64,000 nucleotides of DNA from Thermothelomyces thermophilus ATCC 42464. Its lineage: Eukaryota; Ascomycota; Sordariomycetes; Sordariales; Chaetomiaceae. The stretch's first letter is position 1; every line of letters begins with the position of its first letter. This document shows, one piece after another, positions 45,994 through 58,836 of the stretch. Made by a program: the position numbers and the translations under genes. The stretch is taken from assembly GCF_000226095.1 (NCBI RefSeq), contig NC_016478.1:1478001-1542000 (forward strand). Reading direction: 5' to 3'. Below the pieces are notes generated by a model that saw only the letters and a program-made list of their open reading frames with translations, was not told the DNA's origin and searched no databases.

Positions 45994-48290
45994 GTTGGAC
46001 GGTGCTGGATCTCGAGAGCTCTCGAGAGGGACGGGGCCAGGACTGGTAGGCGCGCGTGACGCTTCCGGAGTCGCGACCTTTATAGGGTTTGGCGACGCGG
46101 GGCGTTGAAGACGGTGAGCGTGCGGGGCGTCTGGCTCTGAAAGTGGTATGATGGCCTCGCCAAGCAGACCGGGTTTGCCTAGACTTGCTTGAAGTGTGCA
46201 GCCGTCGAGTTAGCGATCGACGCATTGACAAGGGCGACCAAGCAACCGTGACATGTGCGTCTGCAGCAGACAGCAAGCGGAGTCCAGGAATATAGTGCAG
46301 GCAGGTAGGTACAGTGCACTATGCAACTGAAGTAACGCTGTAGCTGCACTAAGTAGGTAAGGTAGGCAGGTAGGGGGTGAACGTGTTCGTGCTCTGCCTC
46401 CCGTAGTCAAGATGGTGGCCGACAATTGCGGACATAGGTGAGACAGAAATCTTCTTCCCGAGTGGAAAACCGAAAACACAATTGAAGGGACTCTGCGATG
46501 GGGGAGGGTGCTCAAAAAACCGGACTTGCAAGAAATGAGTGAACGAGGAAGGAACGGTTGTACAGAACATACCAGGATCATCAGGTTCAACCCTCGGTTC
46601 TACTTGCGAGCTCGGGCCTTGGTGAGAAAAAGCAACCTGGGAGGCGTCATTGCTTGGCCCGTCCCCAAGCTCGTCTCCCTCCAGGGAGGGACCAGGGATC
46701 TGCGCTTTGTTGCCGCTGTGCATCCTCGGCACCTCGATCACATTCGAATCTTGCTGTTGCCGGACTGGCTTGTCCAAGCCCTGAAGTCTGGGGTAAGGAC
46801 GGCAGGATCCGACGCCACCTCGCCACCCTTTGACCTGCGGCGGCCCTGCCGATCTGGTTATGGTTTAACCACAAAAAACACGCCGTTGCCCCGCTTTTGC
46901 TTCCACCCTGCTCGTCGACTTCCGCGGCGTCGACGTATCTAGTATACCGTTTCCTGACCGTGACGAGACTTCTGCTGCTACGACAAGCCTGCGACAGTCT
47001 TACACTTTTTCGACCGAGCTTGATCTTTAGGGGGGGGGGAAAAAGCGACGGCAGCAGTGAGCCGAGAATGGCACGATCAAAAAGTGGATAATAAATTGTG
47101 CCGAGTTTTCACTACCGCCACTCCGTACACACACAGTAGTGTTAGCCTGTGTTGCGGGTCCGTCCGTTTTGGCGATCGTGTGACCAGGATTGGGGTCTCT
47201 GGCGTTCACGCGATGCCCTGACCACCTCCCAGCGACAGCGAATTCGGCCTATCGTGTGTCGACGGAGTGTGCTTACTACGTACGAGGCAGCTGCTCCGGA
47301 AGTGATCATTCGTCCAAAGGGCTCCCGAGCTTCACTGACCTCCCGCCCACAGCTCCGCATCTAGCATATTCCGTAGGTGCCTTAGAAGTAATAAGCTTGT
47401 TCGCACAACAAGCCCGCCACAGACTTGGAAGGGCATCTTCTCGCAAGTCGGGTCTCGCCCGTGTGGGGAATATGCAACTTTCCCAGACTCCATGCATTCG
47501 AGCCCCACTTCTCCAACCTCACGACGACGGCTGATGGGCGGTGAGCGGGGACGAGTTACAATTCTCCGTACGGAGTTACGCGACTACGTCGTGCAGTCCT
47601 GTGGTGAAGTGACCGGTTCTCTACACTAATACGAGAGTACACTTGTGCTGAGCTCATCAAGCAGAATATTCCCCGAGATGTGTAGGATAGTCCAGGGACG
47701 GGGCATAAAATTAATTGGCTTGGTGGTCATGGAACTATCATACGCAATGCGTTGTCCGTTGCTGAGTGCTACACCGTCTCGGCAGCATCACACTCGTTTA
47801 CAGTACGGACGTATGTACATCCGTGAGCACCCCAGTTGCACCCGGTGCCCCTGCCGCGCAGTGGTGCCCGACACACAGTGACCAGCAGAGGACCAGTAAA
47901 ATAAATGCCCCGCCTCAGCCCCTCGATGCCATTCTCTCAGGGACGGCATGGAGGTTTGTCTCCAGCAACTCAACCAATGGGCGCAGTCACCTAAGACTCT
48001 CATTGCATATACACTACTGCACCGCACTGCTCCGCCAATGGGCCGGCGAACCAAGACCACACCGAATGCGCGCCTGTTGGTATTGATACACTCGCTACAT
48101 GCCGTTCCCCGTCCATCATTGACTGGCTGCTACCGAGAGCGCCAAGGGTACCCGTACCCTCTTAATCCCTTTCAACCACTGCTGGCCCCCGTCCTCCACG
48201 GGGTGACCAGGCCATTCATGCATCCACAACGATTGACAAGGAGGGCCAGTCCTCCCTCCGACCCTACTTTCTCTTTACCCAGACACCTTC
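45994..48290. other. Intergenic region upstream of the DUF4050 gene, no gene seen
   Basis: This 2.3-kb stretch holds the promoter of the DUF4050 gene at its left and the 3' end of Pex14/17 at its right. GGTAGG/GCAGGTAGG repeats occur around 46290-46380. No open frame has a recognisable product. Confidence 0.35.
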
Positions 48291-49399
48291 CTACCGAGTA
48301 GCCACCGGAAAGCTCCTCGTGCTCAACAACACCCCTTTGACTCGCCTGATGTTCTCCCTCGCCCGCTTGATCTCGTCGTCGGGCTCGTTCTTGCTCGCGG
48401 CGCCGTACAGCGAGTAGCCGCCGACAAAGTCGGTCGCCGCCGCCGCGTTGAGCTTGTCCACGTCCTGCTGCAGCACGTCCATCACCGTGCGCACGTCGCC
48501 CAGCGTCTCGGTCTGGTCGGTCATGCTGTCGTTGAGCGATTTAAGCGAGCCGATCAGGCGGGCGAGGCGTTTGCTCTGGTGGTCCGTGGGGGTTTCGTGT
48601 TGCTGCTGCTGCTGCTGCTGAGAATGGAAACGGGATTGGGCTTCGAGGTCAGGGGAGGTCTGAACGCCGACATCTCGGTGGAAGAGCTCGGTTGGGTCGC
48701 CGTAGCTGCTAGCTGCGTCGCTCTCGTCGCCATCGTGCCTTGCCGAGGCTGCGGAAAGCGGCCTGATATCTTTGGATTTGGTGGGTGGGATCTCGGACAC
48801 GACGGTCTCGAGCTTGGACACGAGCTTGGCGACGTCTTGGTTCGCTGTGTCGTGAAGGGAGATGCGCGCCTCGGTGAGTGTTTGAACCATGGGCTCGACA
48901 ACAAACTTGCTTGCGCCGTAGACGAGGGTCGAGAAGCCCCCAAATGCGTAGAGCGTGTTCAAGAAGCCGTTGACCGTTACTAGCGGTGGCGGTCGCGCGG
49001 GCTTGGTGAGGAACTCGGGATATGTCACAATCGGCGGTCGGTCTTCCTTCTTGGGTATGGGAGGCTCTATCCTCTCCTCTTCTGTATGTTTCTTGGAGCC
49101 TGTAAGTCGATGCTTACGACACCCAGTCAGTAGTGGCGACGTACCGAGACTGGCGACTCCTCCCGCGCATCTTGGGCGACCTCATTCATCAGCCGCTGAA
49201 TGACATTTTCTGACAACCCTTTGCTTTTTAGAAACTCGGTTTTGCGTTCTGGTGTTGTGTTCCGCACTTGAGCATCCTGAAGAAACTTCCGCGCCTGCTC
49301 GAGTGTCGCATCCTGCGAGGTGCTCTGTTCGGGCACTGGTTCGGCTGCTGCTGCTTCGGCGGGCACGTCCTGCTTGGTTTCCTTTTCCGTCTCACCCAT
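48291..49399 (-). CDS. pex14/17: Pex14/17-type peroxisomal docking protein (PEX33)
   Basis: Two exons, 49145-49399 and about 49091 down to 48291, give roughly 351 aa. Residues 33-71 (LEQARKFLQDAQVRN, ERKTEFLKSKGLSENVIQ) match the Pex14 N-terminal domain that binds Pex5. After the junction a hydrophobic segment, VTVNGFLNTLYAFGGFSTLVYGAS, fits a single membrane anchor, followed by a coiled coil (VAKLVSKLETVVSEI, KRLARLIGSLKSLNDSM, VMDVLQQDVDKL) like Pex17. Neurospora PEX33 and Penicillium Pex14/17 have this hybrid build and help dock the import receptor at peroxisomes. Exon 1 ends at a GTACGT donor. The acceptor is ambiguous: the best in-frame choice is a weak AAG site giving a 53-nt intron. 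Confidence 0.78.
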
Positions 49400-51082
49400 A
49401 TTGAGACTCCGTTGATGCGGTTATCTTTGAAACCCAGACGCTTCTGAAAATAGAGGATTGATGATGTACAGAAGGGAAAGGCACCGAGGTTTTTCGTGTT
49501 TGGACCGTGACGTCTTTAACTCGGGACTTGTGACGGGATTGCGAATGCCGAGGCTTACCTTAATGGCCGGCAACTGGGTACCTTGGCCCGGGCGCCTTCG
49601 ATCTGCAACCTCCATTGCAGTGGATGTGGGGCATTCAGCGGGCAGGGACTGGTAATCCGCAAACCTACCGCAGGCCCTGACCAGCTTGGGAGCGGGTCAG
49701 CTTCAAGTTCTATACTTGGCTGAGGCTTTCACAGTGCGGTGGCGCTCTGACGTTCTGGCCTTGCGAGAGAGCAGCCTGTTGATTCTGATATCCCAATTAC
49801 GAGTGTTTTGTTGTGTCGTTCATGTTGTCGAAGTGGCACTTGCCCTCTCAGCCGTCCTTGTTTATACTCGTATTCTACCTTAATTGCTAGTGTCTGTGTG
49901 GTCCATACAAAGCACATGTCGTGAGGGATTCCAGGAGTCGATCTCGCACTGGCAGCCCCAAGGTGAACTCCATCTAACTATCCCGTCTTTTTCGGACGCG
50001 CTACGGTACGTGCAAGATCCAGTGTGGTATACACTAACAGCCATCTCCTTAAGGCGCTTATTTGCGAGACTGATGCAAGTTCTATATTTATTTACAGGCT
50101 AGCTACGATAAAGTCACACCGAAGACAGCGCCAGACGCAGATAGCGGGTCGAAGACGACGTCAAATCGCATCCTGTTGGCACGCAGAGTTCGGTGAGATC
50201 AGCCACTCAACGCCGGACCTGGACCATCTGAAAGGTGAGTTATCTCATGTATGTGTCAAGATGTTTATTCTTCAAAGTCCGGCAAACGAAATGGGACTGC
50301 GCGGCTGTGGGGTGGTTCGGCGGTGAGACGTGGTCGTGATGTGCAACGAGCAGGATGGGATTGGCGAAAGATGGCGAAATAGAGATGCATTCAAGGATGT
50401 CGGTGGTGGATAGCGGTGTTCCTGCAGCCCGCAATCTACAAGCGCCATCCATCACCTACACTCGAAATGCCTGTGAAACCTGCCGGCCATCCCACCAGTT
50501 TTGGGCTGTGCCTCGACACCAACAACGCACAAGTAGGCGCGAAACACCCAACATCGGGAAGCCACTGCCGTTCGACTCCGGCCACAACCCATCGCAACCC
50601 AAGCCGCAGGATTCGGATACCGAGTGCCGGGTTGCTTCCAGGTTGTGCGGAACCGGCTCTTGGCTGAGTTGCACATGCACTCATGTGGGCACGGGCACGT
50701 TGATTGACTCCCCTGTGGCTTCTCTTCATTGGCATGTTGGCCTTTGATTGAACGCTCTTGCTACGGCAAGCTTATTCGAACGACATGCCTGGCGCTATGC
50801 ACTACCTCTGAGCCACCCCAAACACACGCACAACGCCATCGGTCGCGCCGCATCTCCGACTTCAGCCGCCGCGACCCAAGTCAACCAACGCCATCACCAT
50901 CACCACCATCGCCAACGCCATCGCCATCGCCATCGCCATCGCCAACCCAATCACTCATATCATCGTCTCTCGCCCCACCTATCCCTGGAAGAACCAACCA
51001 CATACGAGCACACCGCAGCAGCTCCCCTTCAAACCCATTATCATCATCATCATCATCATCCATCATTGTCATCATTGCCGTC
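49400..51082. promoter_or_regulatory. Divergent region between Pex14/17 and IES2
   Basis: This 1.7-kb spacer carries both promoters. The part just before IES2 (50884-51064) is rich in CAT/CGCCAT units. It stays open in the IES2 frame, but no upstream ATG that fits the family was found. Confidence 0.4.
50884..50948. repeat. CGCCAT/CAT microsatellite in the IES2 leader
   Basis: CATCAC and CGCCAT units repeat for about 65 nt; a second block of CAT units lies at 51032-51064. Both are upstream of the chosen IES2 start, so they are likely 5' UTR. Confidence 0.6.
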
Positions 51083-52799
51083 ATGTCATCCCGGCCTCGC
51101 CGCTCGGCCGCCCAGCGCGCCACCGCAGCAATCACTGACATGGCTGACAGAGACCGAGAGACCTCTGAGCCGCAGCATTATCATCAGCAGCAGCAGCAGC
51201 GCACCATGTCCTCGCGCAGCTCCCGTCGCTCCGGGGGAGGGAACGGCATCGCCTCCGTCGCCCGAGGCGCGCCCTCGTCGTCTCCCCCGAGCAGTACCGG
51301 CGCCGGCGATGGCGGCGTGGGGGGCCAGGGCATTGACGATGACCAGCACATCCATCTGACCCTCAAGCTCCCCTCGAACAAGCTGCGGCAGGCGACTGGC
51401 GGCAGCAGCACGAGCGCCGGCACCGGCACCAGCAACGGCAAGCGCAAGTTGCCGGGCAGCGCAACTGCGACTGGTGGTGCAAGCGGCGATAAGGGCAGGG
51501 CAGGTGTTGCTGATGCTGGCAGCAAGCGGGCGCGGGGGGGAAAGAAGAATTATGTTATTGATAGCAGTGAGGAAGAAGATGATGAGCAAGGGGAAGAGGA
51601 CGAGGAGGATGAGGCTGAAGATGACGAGGAAGAGGAAGGCTCGGAGATAGAAGTTGAGGTTGCCCCGCGGAACTTCGCCAAGGGCAGGGGCGAGGAGGAG
51701 GAAGAGGAGGAAGATGGTGATGAGCGGATGGAGGATCCTGGCGAAGACGACGCCGAGGGAGACGATGACGGGGACGAGATGGATGTTGATGCCGAAGGCG
51801 ACGAGGACGATGATCAGAATCCTGATGCCGATGGAGACGTCGACATGGATGTCACTCCCACCCCGAAACTTCCTGCCATCAAAGTCACCAAGCCCTCCAA
51901 GAATCCATCGACACCCAGCAAGGTAAAGGGCGCGCACGTGACGAAGCCTACCGCCAAAGGCTCGGTTGCGGCGAAGAAGCCCTCAGCCAGCAACGATGAT
52001 GAGGATGGTGAGGCGGAGGAGGATGAGGATGAGGAGCTGAGCGAGCTCGAGAGCGAACCGGAAGACGTCACGGTCCAAGTCGCCAACGGCGAGGAAGATG
52101 CCGAAGGCGACGAGGAAGAAGATGTCGATGCTGAGGGCGAAGAGGAAATCGAGGTTGCCGATGAAGACGCCGAAGGCGATGAGGACGATGGACTAGAGAG
52201 CGACGAGGAGGAGGGCACGAGTCGTGCTGACACGCCGGACCTGTCGAAGCTGACCGCTCGACAACGCGCCAAGCTGGGCGACGTCTCGCACGAGTACATG
52301 AAGCTGTCCGATGGTAAGAGGCCGCCCCTTACCTCGTCCCCCCTTTATGGTAGCCGATTGCTTACGTATCGCTTTCCAGAGGTCCAAGCCAAGAAGCACT
52401 TTACTGCCGAAGAGCTCTCCATGCGCCGCGCCGAAATGGCCCGCCGAAGGCGCAACCTCAGCGAGAAGCGCAACGAGGAGGTGAAGGTAACTCAATCCAA
52501 CAGCTTCCCACGCGGCCCCGACAGGATGCTGATTAGCCCTCGTACAGATGGAAACAATCAACAAGCTCCTAAAAAAGCAAGCGCCTAAGACGAACCGCAA
52601 GACCGCCGCCCTCATGGCTGCCGAGGAGACACCCGAGACCGACACGCAGCGCGTGGATCCCATGTTGATCCGCTGGGTGAACAACAAGAACGGTAGTATT
52701 GTCGCCGTGCCAGATGAGCTCCTGAGTGGACCGGTTGGGAAGGTTTTTGTGACGGGCGGGACGGGGCCAAGGGGGAAAATGGTGGAGGAGGTTTCTTGA
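51083..52799 (+). CDS. ies2: INO80 chromatin remodelling complex subunit IES2 (PAPA-1 domain)
   Basis: Three exons (51083-52313, 52380-52486, 52548-52799) give 529 aa. The C-terminal core is the PAPA-1-like region: SKLTARQRAKLGDVSHEYMKL, then KKHFTAEELSMRRAEMARRR across intron 1, then RNLSEKRNEEVKMETINKLLKKQAPKTN across intron 2, ending with PMLIRWVNNKNGSIVAVP. In yeast Ies2 binds the INO80 ATPase and stimulates sliding. Residues 150-410 are very acidic (long Glu/Asp runs) with embedded Lys-rich linkers, and the N-terminus is Arg/Ser-rich (MSSRPRRSAAQRATAA). Intron 1 (66 nt) is in frame and stop-free. Confidence 0.9.
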
Positions 52800-53847
52800 G
52801 CTCGGTATGCGCAGATTAACTCCCCCACCCCTCCGGTGAAAAAAAAAAAAAAAAGGGGGGGTCTACTTCCTGCCTGCGTGTACATATTATGAATATGCGT
52901 GGGATGGCATTCAAAGGTAAGGAGAGAAACGGGCTGGGACCGCCGGTTGGTAATAATACATTTGGTCTCTTTCCATGAGCAAAGGAATCGAGAATGCTCT
53001 CTCTTCTGGCCGCGGGTATATGAGGTCTTGCAATCGTCTCGACTAGGTCTGCCAGTTGCCTGCTTGACAACACGTCAATATTGTCATTCCTTACTTTTTT
53101 ATGGCAGTTTCACCAAGAGGAAAGAATGGTTGCGCACTGTGGACCTGGATACTGAAGATATAACTGGTAAGGTCATGTAGTTGGTAATGGCACGTCAGTG
53201 CCGACACGGTTTCCTCCCTACCGTGCCTCTCTCAACGAGGGTTATGCCCTGGAAAGTCTCCACGCACTGAATCTGTTGAGAATCAGAGAAGACGACTTCA
53301 CGGCCTTCTTGGTCAAAGCTTTGGGGTGCAAGAGTAGCCAAAACTTTCAGCTGCTCCCCCAATATCTCGCTTTCTCGTGGGGTTTCTGGACTGGTTTTCT
53401 CTTCCACCGAACTGATCCATCCTTCAAGATCAACCAACAATCTGCTTCTGAGCTCGATTCAACACTTGTTTCCAACAATTGGGATTATCGTCGCCAGTCA
53501 ACTCAAGCTTGATTGTAAAACCTGCCAACGCTTCTCTTATACTTTTGTTCACAACTCAGCCAGGTTCGAGTGATTCTGTTCCCAAGGGAACAATTCGGTC
53601 TCTTGTGCCGACTCCGCAGATCCAAATCGTCCCTCTTCTCTTGTTTCCTCCGTTTCGCTGTTCAAGCGATCTCGATTCTCGTTAAGCACTCAACTACACT
53701 AGATACCACCAACCCATCGCCAAGTCGCAGTCGGCTGCGCGGCATAGGCTGCCATTGATCGATTTTCGTCAGATTATAACCAGCTTGTCGACTCGATATT
53801 CGTTCTGGTTGTTCTCTTACAAAAAAGAAAAGAAAGAAAGAAAGAAA
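52800..53847. other. Intergenic region between IES2 and the TAG-interrupted gene
   Basis: This 1-kb stretch holds the IES2 3' UTR (an A15 and G7 run near 52839-52861) and the leader of the next gene. The latter ends in an AAAG repeat (53821-53847) directly before the start codon. Confidence 0.4.
53821..53847. repeat. AAAG repeat abutting the start codon of the large unrecognised gene
   Basis: AAAAAAGAAAAGAAAGAAAG-type DNA runs right up to the ATG at 53848. It is either part of the 5' UTR or a length-variable promoter tract. Confidence 0.6.
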
Positions 53848-56800
53848 ATGTCTCTCATCGTCAGCCAGGCCGCTGGCGGTGATTCTGCTGCCACCAAGCA
53901 GTCAGGCACTGCTCCTGCTGTGATCGAAGGGCCCATCTCAAGCACTACTACTTCTTCTCTCGGCCGCGCTTCCGAGACCAAGGTTCGTGATTATTTCAGC
54001 CATTACTATGGTCGGGCGGTATTGCTAACTCTGACTGTTTAGGATGTTGATTGTGCTACTTCTGCCGCTTCAATTAGTCAAATTGTCGATATTGAGCATG
54101 TCAGCGACGACTATAATTCGGAACTCGACTCCATTTTTGGCGACATCAGCGACTTCAAGGAAGTTACTGAATGCAGTCACGAGGATGGCAATGACAATGG
54201 CAAGTCGCTGTCCAAAAACAACAATGGCATTCATGCTCCCGCTGGCTCCAGGTCCGGCAAGGCCTCCCAGCCTTCCGTCACGGAGACCGACGTCGGTTCT
54301 ACTCACAACTACGGCGCGCTGTCCGGCTCTGGTCATCGCGCTGTCACCCAGGTGACACCCGATCTATTGACCTTCCCCATCATCGCCCCCAAGTTAGGCC
54401 AAGACGGTTGCAAGCCCAGCTCCCATGAGGAATCCCCCAACAACGTCGCCGCCGGCTGCGTCGCCAGCGATACTCCTGCCGGTGACGACGAGGCATCCAA
54501 GCAGAACCCTCAGCATATCGTTCTCATTTCTGAGGTTCGTCCTTTTAGTGTCCCTCGTACCGGCAACCATGCCGCCGAGACATCCTCCAATATGCCGAAG
54601 GACGACTCTGCCACCCCGCCCTCCGAATCATCTGGCGAGTTTGACGGTCTCTCCAACGGATACATCCCCACGGCTAGCTTCAGTAGCAGCATAGTCTTTG
54701 GTCCAGAGCTACAGAATGCGCTCTTTGTCGATGGCGAGGCCTCCGCCGACCCCAAGCTTCCCGGCTCCGACGGGGCAAGCGATGCTGTCTTCAACGGCAC
54801 CGAGCCCGCACATGTCGCTCCCGCGACTCTTGATGCGAAGATTACCGTGCCGACCACTCCTCAGCGCCCGCCCGCTAGTTCTCCTCGTCTGGTCAACATT
54901 CCTATGGTTGGACCTCCTATCCACCCTTACGACGGCCCGACCAACCACAACACAATGCCCTCGAAGCCCGACACACCGCTTGCCGATCAACTCCGTGCCG
55001 ACTTTTGGGCTTGGTACCACAGAGACATGCAGCATCTCCTGCTGTACAAAAAGACCTTCCGCGAATGGGCGGCCTTCACCAAAAGCGACACCAGCAAGGC
55101 AAAGCCCGACCATGACTCCATCGCCGAGCGTCTCAAGGCCGCCGCCATCGACGCTCAAGTCGCCTGGGCCGAGCACCACGCCGAATTTGAGCGGTGGAAG
55201 GCCGCGAACCCGGCCGTAGGCCCCATAATTGCCAACGCGCACCAGGACACGAAGGCGATCCGGGCGGCCGAGAAGCAAAAGGCCGAGCGAGCCGACTTTG
55301 TGAGGAACGACCTGCGCGGCAAGTCGGAGAAGCAGCAGCAGCAGGAGCTCGCCCGCTACGACCACTTTACCCGCCTCATGGCGCAGTCTCGCGAGCGCGA
55401 GATGTGGCGCACCAGGGTCGAGGCCCAGATCAAGGCCCAGGCCATGATCGAGGAGCAAAACTGTATCGCTGCTGCGGCTGCTGCCGCCGCTGCCGAGGAG
55501 GAGAGGAGGAAGGCCGAGGCGGAAGAACTCGAGAGACAGAGGAAGGAGGCGGAAGCTGAAGAGCAGCGGAAGCTGGCCGATGCCCGAGCCGCCGAAGAGG
55601 AGAGACTGCTGCGCGAGAAGCCTGCTGCCGCTGCCGCCCAGGCTGCTGAGAAAGAGAAAGCCGAAGAGCAAGCTAGGCGCGAGGCAACAGCTCAGCGCCT
55701 TGCCGACGAGAGCCTTCTACTGCAGATGCTGGGATTTCCGGAAGTCAATCGATCGGGCAGTCTGGGCAGCAATACGCCACACGACTGGAATGGGGATCTT
55801 TTTGCCGGTGTGACCACAGACATCGCAGCCCAGCAGTGGGCCCAGGAGAACTACATGAGCGACAAGATTTGTGTTCCTGTCTCTTCCACGGAGGCCCCTT
55901 CCGAGACCATCGGCTCCGGCGATATTCAAACCACCCAGACCGACTCGGGTGATGTTCAAGATTTCCAGTTCTAGGGTGACCCGGATAACTTTGACCACCA
56001 ATTCCAGGAGGCCTTCCAGTTCGCGGATGACCTGCTTCTGCCATCCAACGAGCCACTCGACTTCGATGCCACATTCGCCGAGCAGGATGCCGTGTTACCG
56101 ACTGGGGATTTGCTCGGCATTGACGTTCCCACCTTGATGCAGTTGGACACGGCTCCGGCTCACCAGGTGGCTCATCTCCAGTTCTCCCTTGGTGGTGGCA
56201 GTCGCGATGTTATGGCTCAGAAGAAGGACATCTCAGCCGAGCGGTTCCTCCCGCTCGTCCAGCCGCAGATCCCATCCGTTCCGGCTGCCATGTCATCAAA
56301 TGAAGCGGGCCAGCCGGTGACAACCAGGACCCAAGTTTCTGCTGAGAGTTCGACCGGGAAGAAACGACCGAGCCGCAAGAGGGTTAACCCAAAGACCCAG
56401 CCGAACGCCACAGCCAATCCCAAGAGTATTCCGACGGCGATGTCTAGTGAGGAGGCACAGCACCAGCTGTCTGAGCCTTCGTTTGGCCTCGGCCAGGTCA
56501 TGGCTTTGGACCCCTTCGTGACCTCGGCGAACACCCATGAGCTGCCTAGCAGCGGCCAGGGCACGTTCAGCCTCAACAAGCCAGCCACAGAGCTGACACC
56601 TCGCGACGATCCTGCCGCAGTGTCTCCAGCCGGCCACATGTCTCATGTCGCAGATACCACCGCCCCTGACCAGATGGAACACAAATCGTTCAGAGCCCAG
56701 GAGTATTCCGGACCCTCCAGCCCTAAGATCCAGCAGCAGATGTCGCAGATGTCGCAGATGCCGGCCATGGACCTTACCTCGCACGGTACTGCCGGTCCCA

Positions 56801-58605
56801 TAGTGCAGAAACCCCCTCAGGATCCGTCCGATTACACCATCTTCATGAAACGGCCCTCCCAAGCGTCGTCTCCGGCCTCTCTGTCTTCTGTGCAGATGCC
56901 TTCCGCTCACATTTCAGCCCATGCTGCTGCGACCCTGTCATTAGACAACAACAAGCGCAAGGCTTCCGTTAGTCATGGAGCGGAGACTCCGACCAAGCGC
57001 CGCCAGACTGTGAATCGACAGGCTGCTGTGGTCCCGATTCCTCAGTCACCGCCAGTGCCCGTGAGCTCCCAGGGTCTTCAAACGCCTGCCCGTACTGCGC
57101 AACTTCCGGCCCAGGGTCTGCAGACCCCCCAGCAGCAGGTCCCAATCGACCCTGCCCTGCACTACGGCATCTCGCCGCCCAGTGGTGGCGTGCTCTTTGG
57201 CACGTCGATCAAGGCAGGTGTCTGCGCCGCCATCGCGCACATCGTGATGGAGGCCAAGCTTGGCACCGTCTTCTCACAGGTCTTGCTGGACGGGCCCATC
57301 GCCGACTTTGGTTGTCCCGAGATCAGTGGCCACATCAAGCAGGCCACCAAGAGCCATCTCATCGCGGTGAGTGCGGCAGGGCCCGAGGACGACCGTCAGG
57401 CCTTCCTGAGCGGCGCATTCAAGGTCCTCCAGGGGATCCTCCACGAGATTGAGGAACGTGGCTCCGTCTTTGGAAAGGCGCTGCTTGACGGCCCGATGAG
57501 CGGGCCGGCCCTGATGCCTGCTCGGAAAGCCATGTCGACCGTGTACAAGGCGGTCATGGCCGAATATAGGTCTCCCCCGAGGTTTGAAGGTGACTCGGTC
57601 CGGCCGACCCAGGTTCAGCAGACACCCACGCGAATGAGCCTTGCTCGTTCCCGTATCTCGAGCCGGAGCAGCATGGGCAACGGATCTGCCGTGGCCGGCA
57701 GCCCTCATCTCCCGACTCGTCCCGGTGGCCCCGACACATTCATCCACGGCCGCACAACTTCCCCTCAGACGAACGGGCATGCCGCCTCTTCGTCTCCCAT
57801 GCAGCCTTTTCCCATGCTGTCGGCTGAGGACGGGGGCTACCCGTCCTCCAATCACGCCTACCCTTCCCCCCCGTCGCTCATGACCGGATACACTGTCCCG
57901 GACTGCCAGCAGCCGGCCGTCTCCAAGCCCGCCGCTGCGCAACGCTCGAGTCACACGCACGACGACGTGCCCGAGCCTACCAACTATTACCCGCAGGAGC
58001 AGCAGCAGGTGTTGGAGCAGCAACAAGCCGGACAGGCGCCGCAGAAATCCAAGAGAGCCTCCGCCCGGCGCAAGTCCCGCGCCCGCAAGTCTTCCACGCC
58101 AGCGGTGATGCCCAACTCCCAGCCTCCGACCGACGACAACACGGCAACGACAACGATGAGCACCACTGCCACCGCCGCCGCCGCCGCCACCGGAGACACA
58201 ACTCCTTCTCCGTCGGAGCTCATCCCACCGCCGGCCTACGACGAGGGCAGCCAGGCCGCCGCCGTCCTCCCGGAGGATGCCCAGCCCGCCAGCGGCAGCG
58301 GCAGCGGTGGCGGCGGTGGTGGTGGCGGCGGCGCGGGGAGCGGGGGGCAGTGCATCCCCAAGCTGTACTACCGCTTCGCCGACGGCGCCTTCTACATGCA
58401 GCTGCAGACGGCCAGCGGGGAGGTGACGCACCACCGGATCGGCGCCAAGGGCACGACGGCGGCGGAGGCGGCGCTGGGCCGGTTCCTGGCCGAGGCGGGC
58501 GCGCGGCTGGGGGGCGTGGCCGAGTGCCCGGCCGGCTTTGTCTTCCGCGCGTGGGAAGGGGTGGAGGAGAACCTGCGGGCCCTGGAGCGGGCCCTGTCTT
58601 CCTAA
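53848..58605 (+). CDS. Large unrecognised protein; one reading frame interrupted by an in-frame TAG at 55972
   Basis: I do not recognise the product. Exon 1 (53848-53982) and an intron of 60 nt lead to one frame from 54043. It stops at TAG 55972-55974, then continues fully open to 58605. A 54-nt in-frame intron (55954-56007; donor GTTCAA, acceptor CCAG) would remove the TAG, giving about 1547 aa. The left half is Ser/Thr/Pro-rich, with a WYHRDMQHLLLYKKTFREWAAF motif and a long Ala/Glu/Lys/Arg coiled coil (about 55.25-55.72 kb). The right half is disordered with a compact-looking block near 57.15-57.58 kb (FGTSIKAGVCAAIAHIVMEAK, LDGPIADFGCPEISGHIKQA, AFLSGAFKVLQGILHEIEER) and a Gly run before a last folded-looking segment. 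It could also be two genes, a pseudogene or a sequencing error; the right half has no early ATG. Confidence 0.6.
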
Positions 58606-58656
58606 CGGAGAGCTGCGCCGGGGGGGGGGGGGGTGCAGTTATTTGAGCGGGTCAAA

Positions 58657-58706
58657 TGAGTGAGTGAGTGAGTAAGTGAGTGAGTGGGTAGGTGAGTGAG
58701 TGAGGA
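58657..58706. repeat. GTGA tandem repeat
   Basis: GTGA and GTAA/GTGG units repeat for about 50 nt right after a run of about 14 G (58620-58633), in the likely 3' UTR of the large unrecognised gene. Confidence 0.65.
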
Positions 58707-58798
58707 TGTGTGCGAGGAGGAGGATTTGTTTGTCTGTGTGTGGGGGTGGGAAGCGGTTTTGCTGGGTGCTGTCGACGTCGGCGTCGGTGTCAGTGCTG

Positions 58799-58836
58799 GT
58801 TAACTAGTTAACTAGTTAACTGGTTGACTGGCTGGT
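58799..58836. repeat. GTTAACTA tandem repeat
   Basis: Three near-perfect 8-nt units GTTAACTA, then degenerate GTTGACTG units. Each unit is itself palindromic around GTTAAC. Confidence 0.65.

Noticed and set aside
57274-58434. 386-codon open frame antisense to the large unrecognised gene
   Set aside because: GC-rich mirror of the sense frame. Arg/Gly/Leu-rich text without domains.
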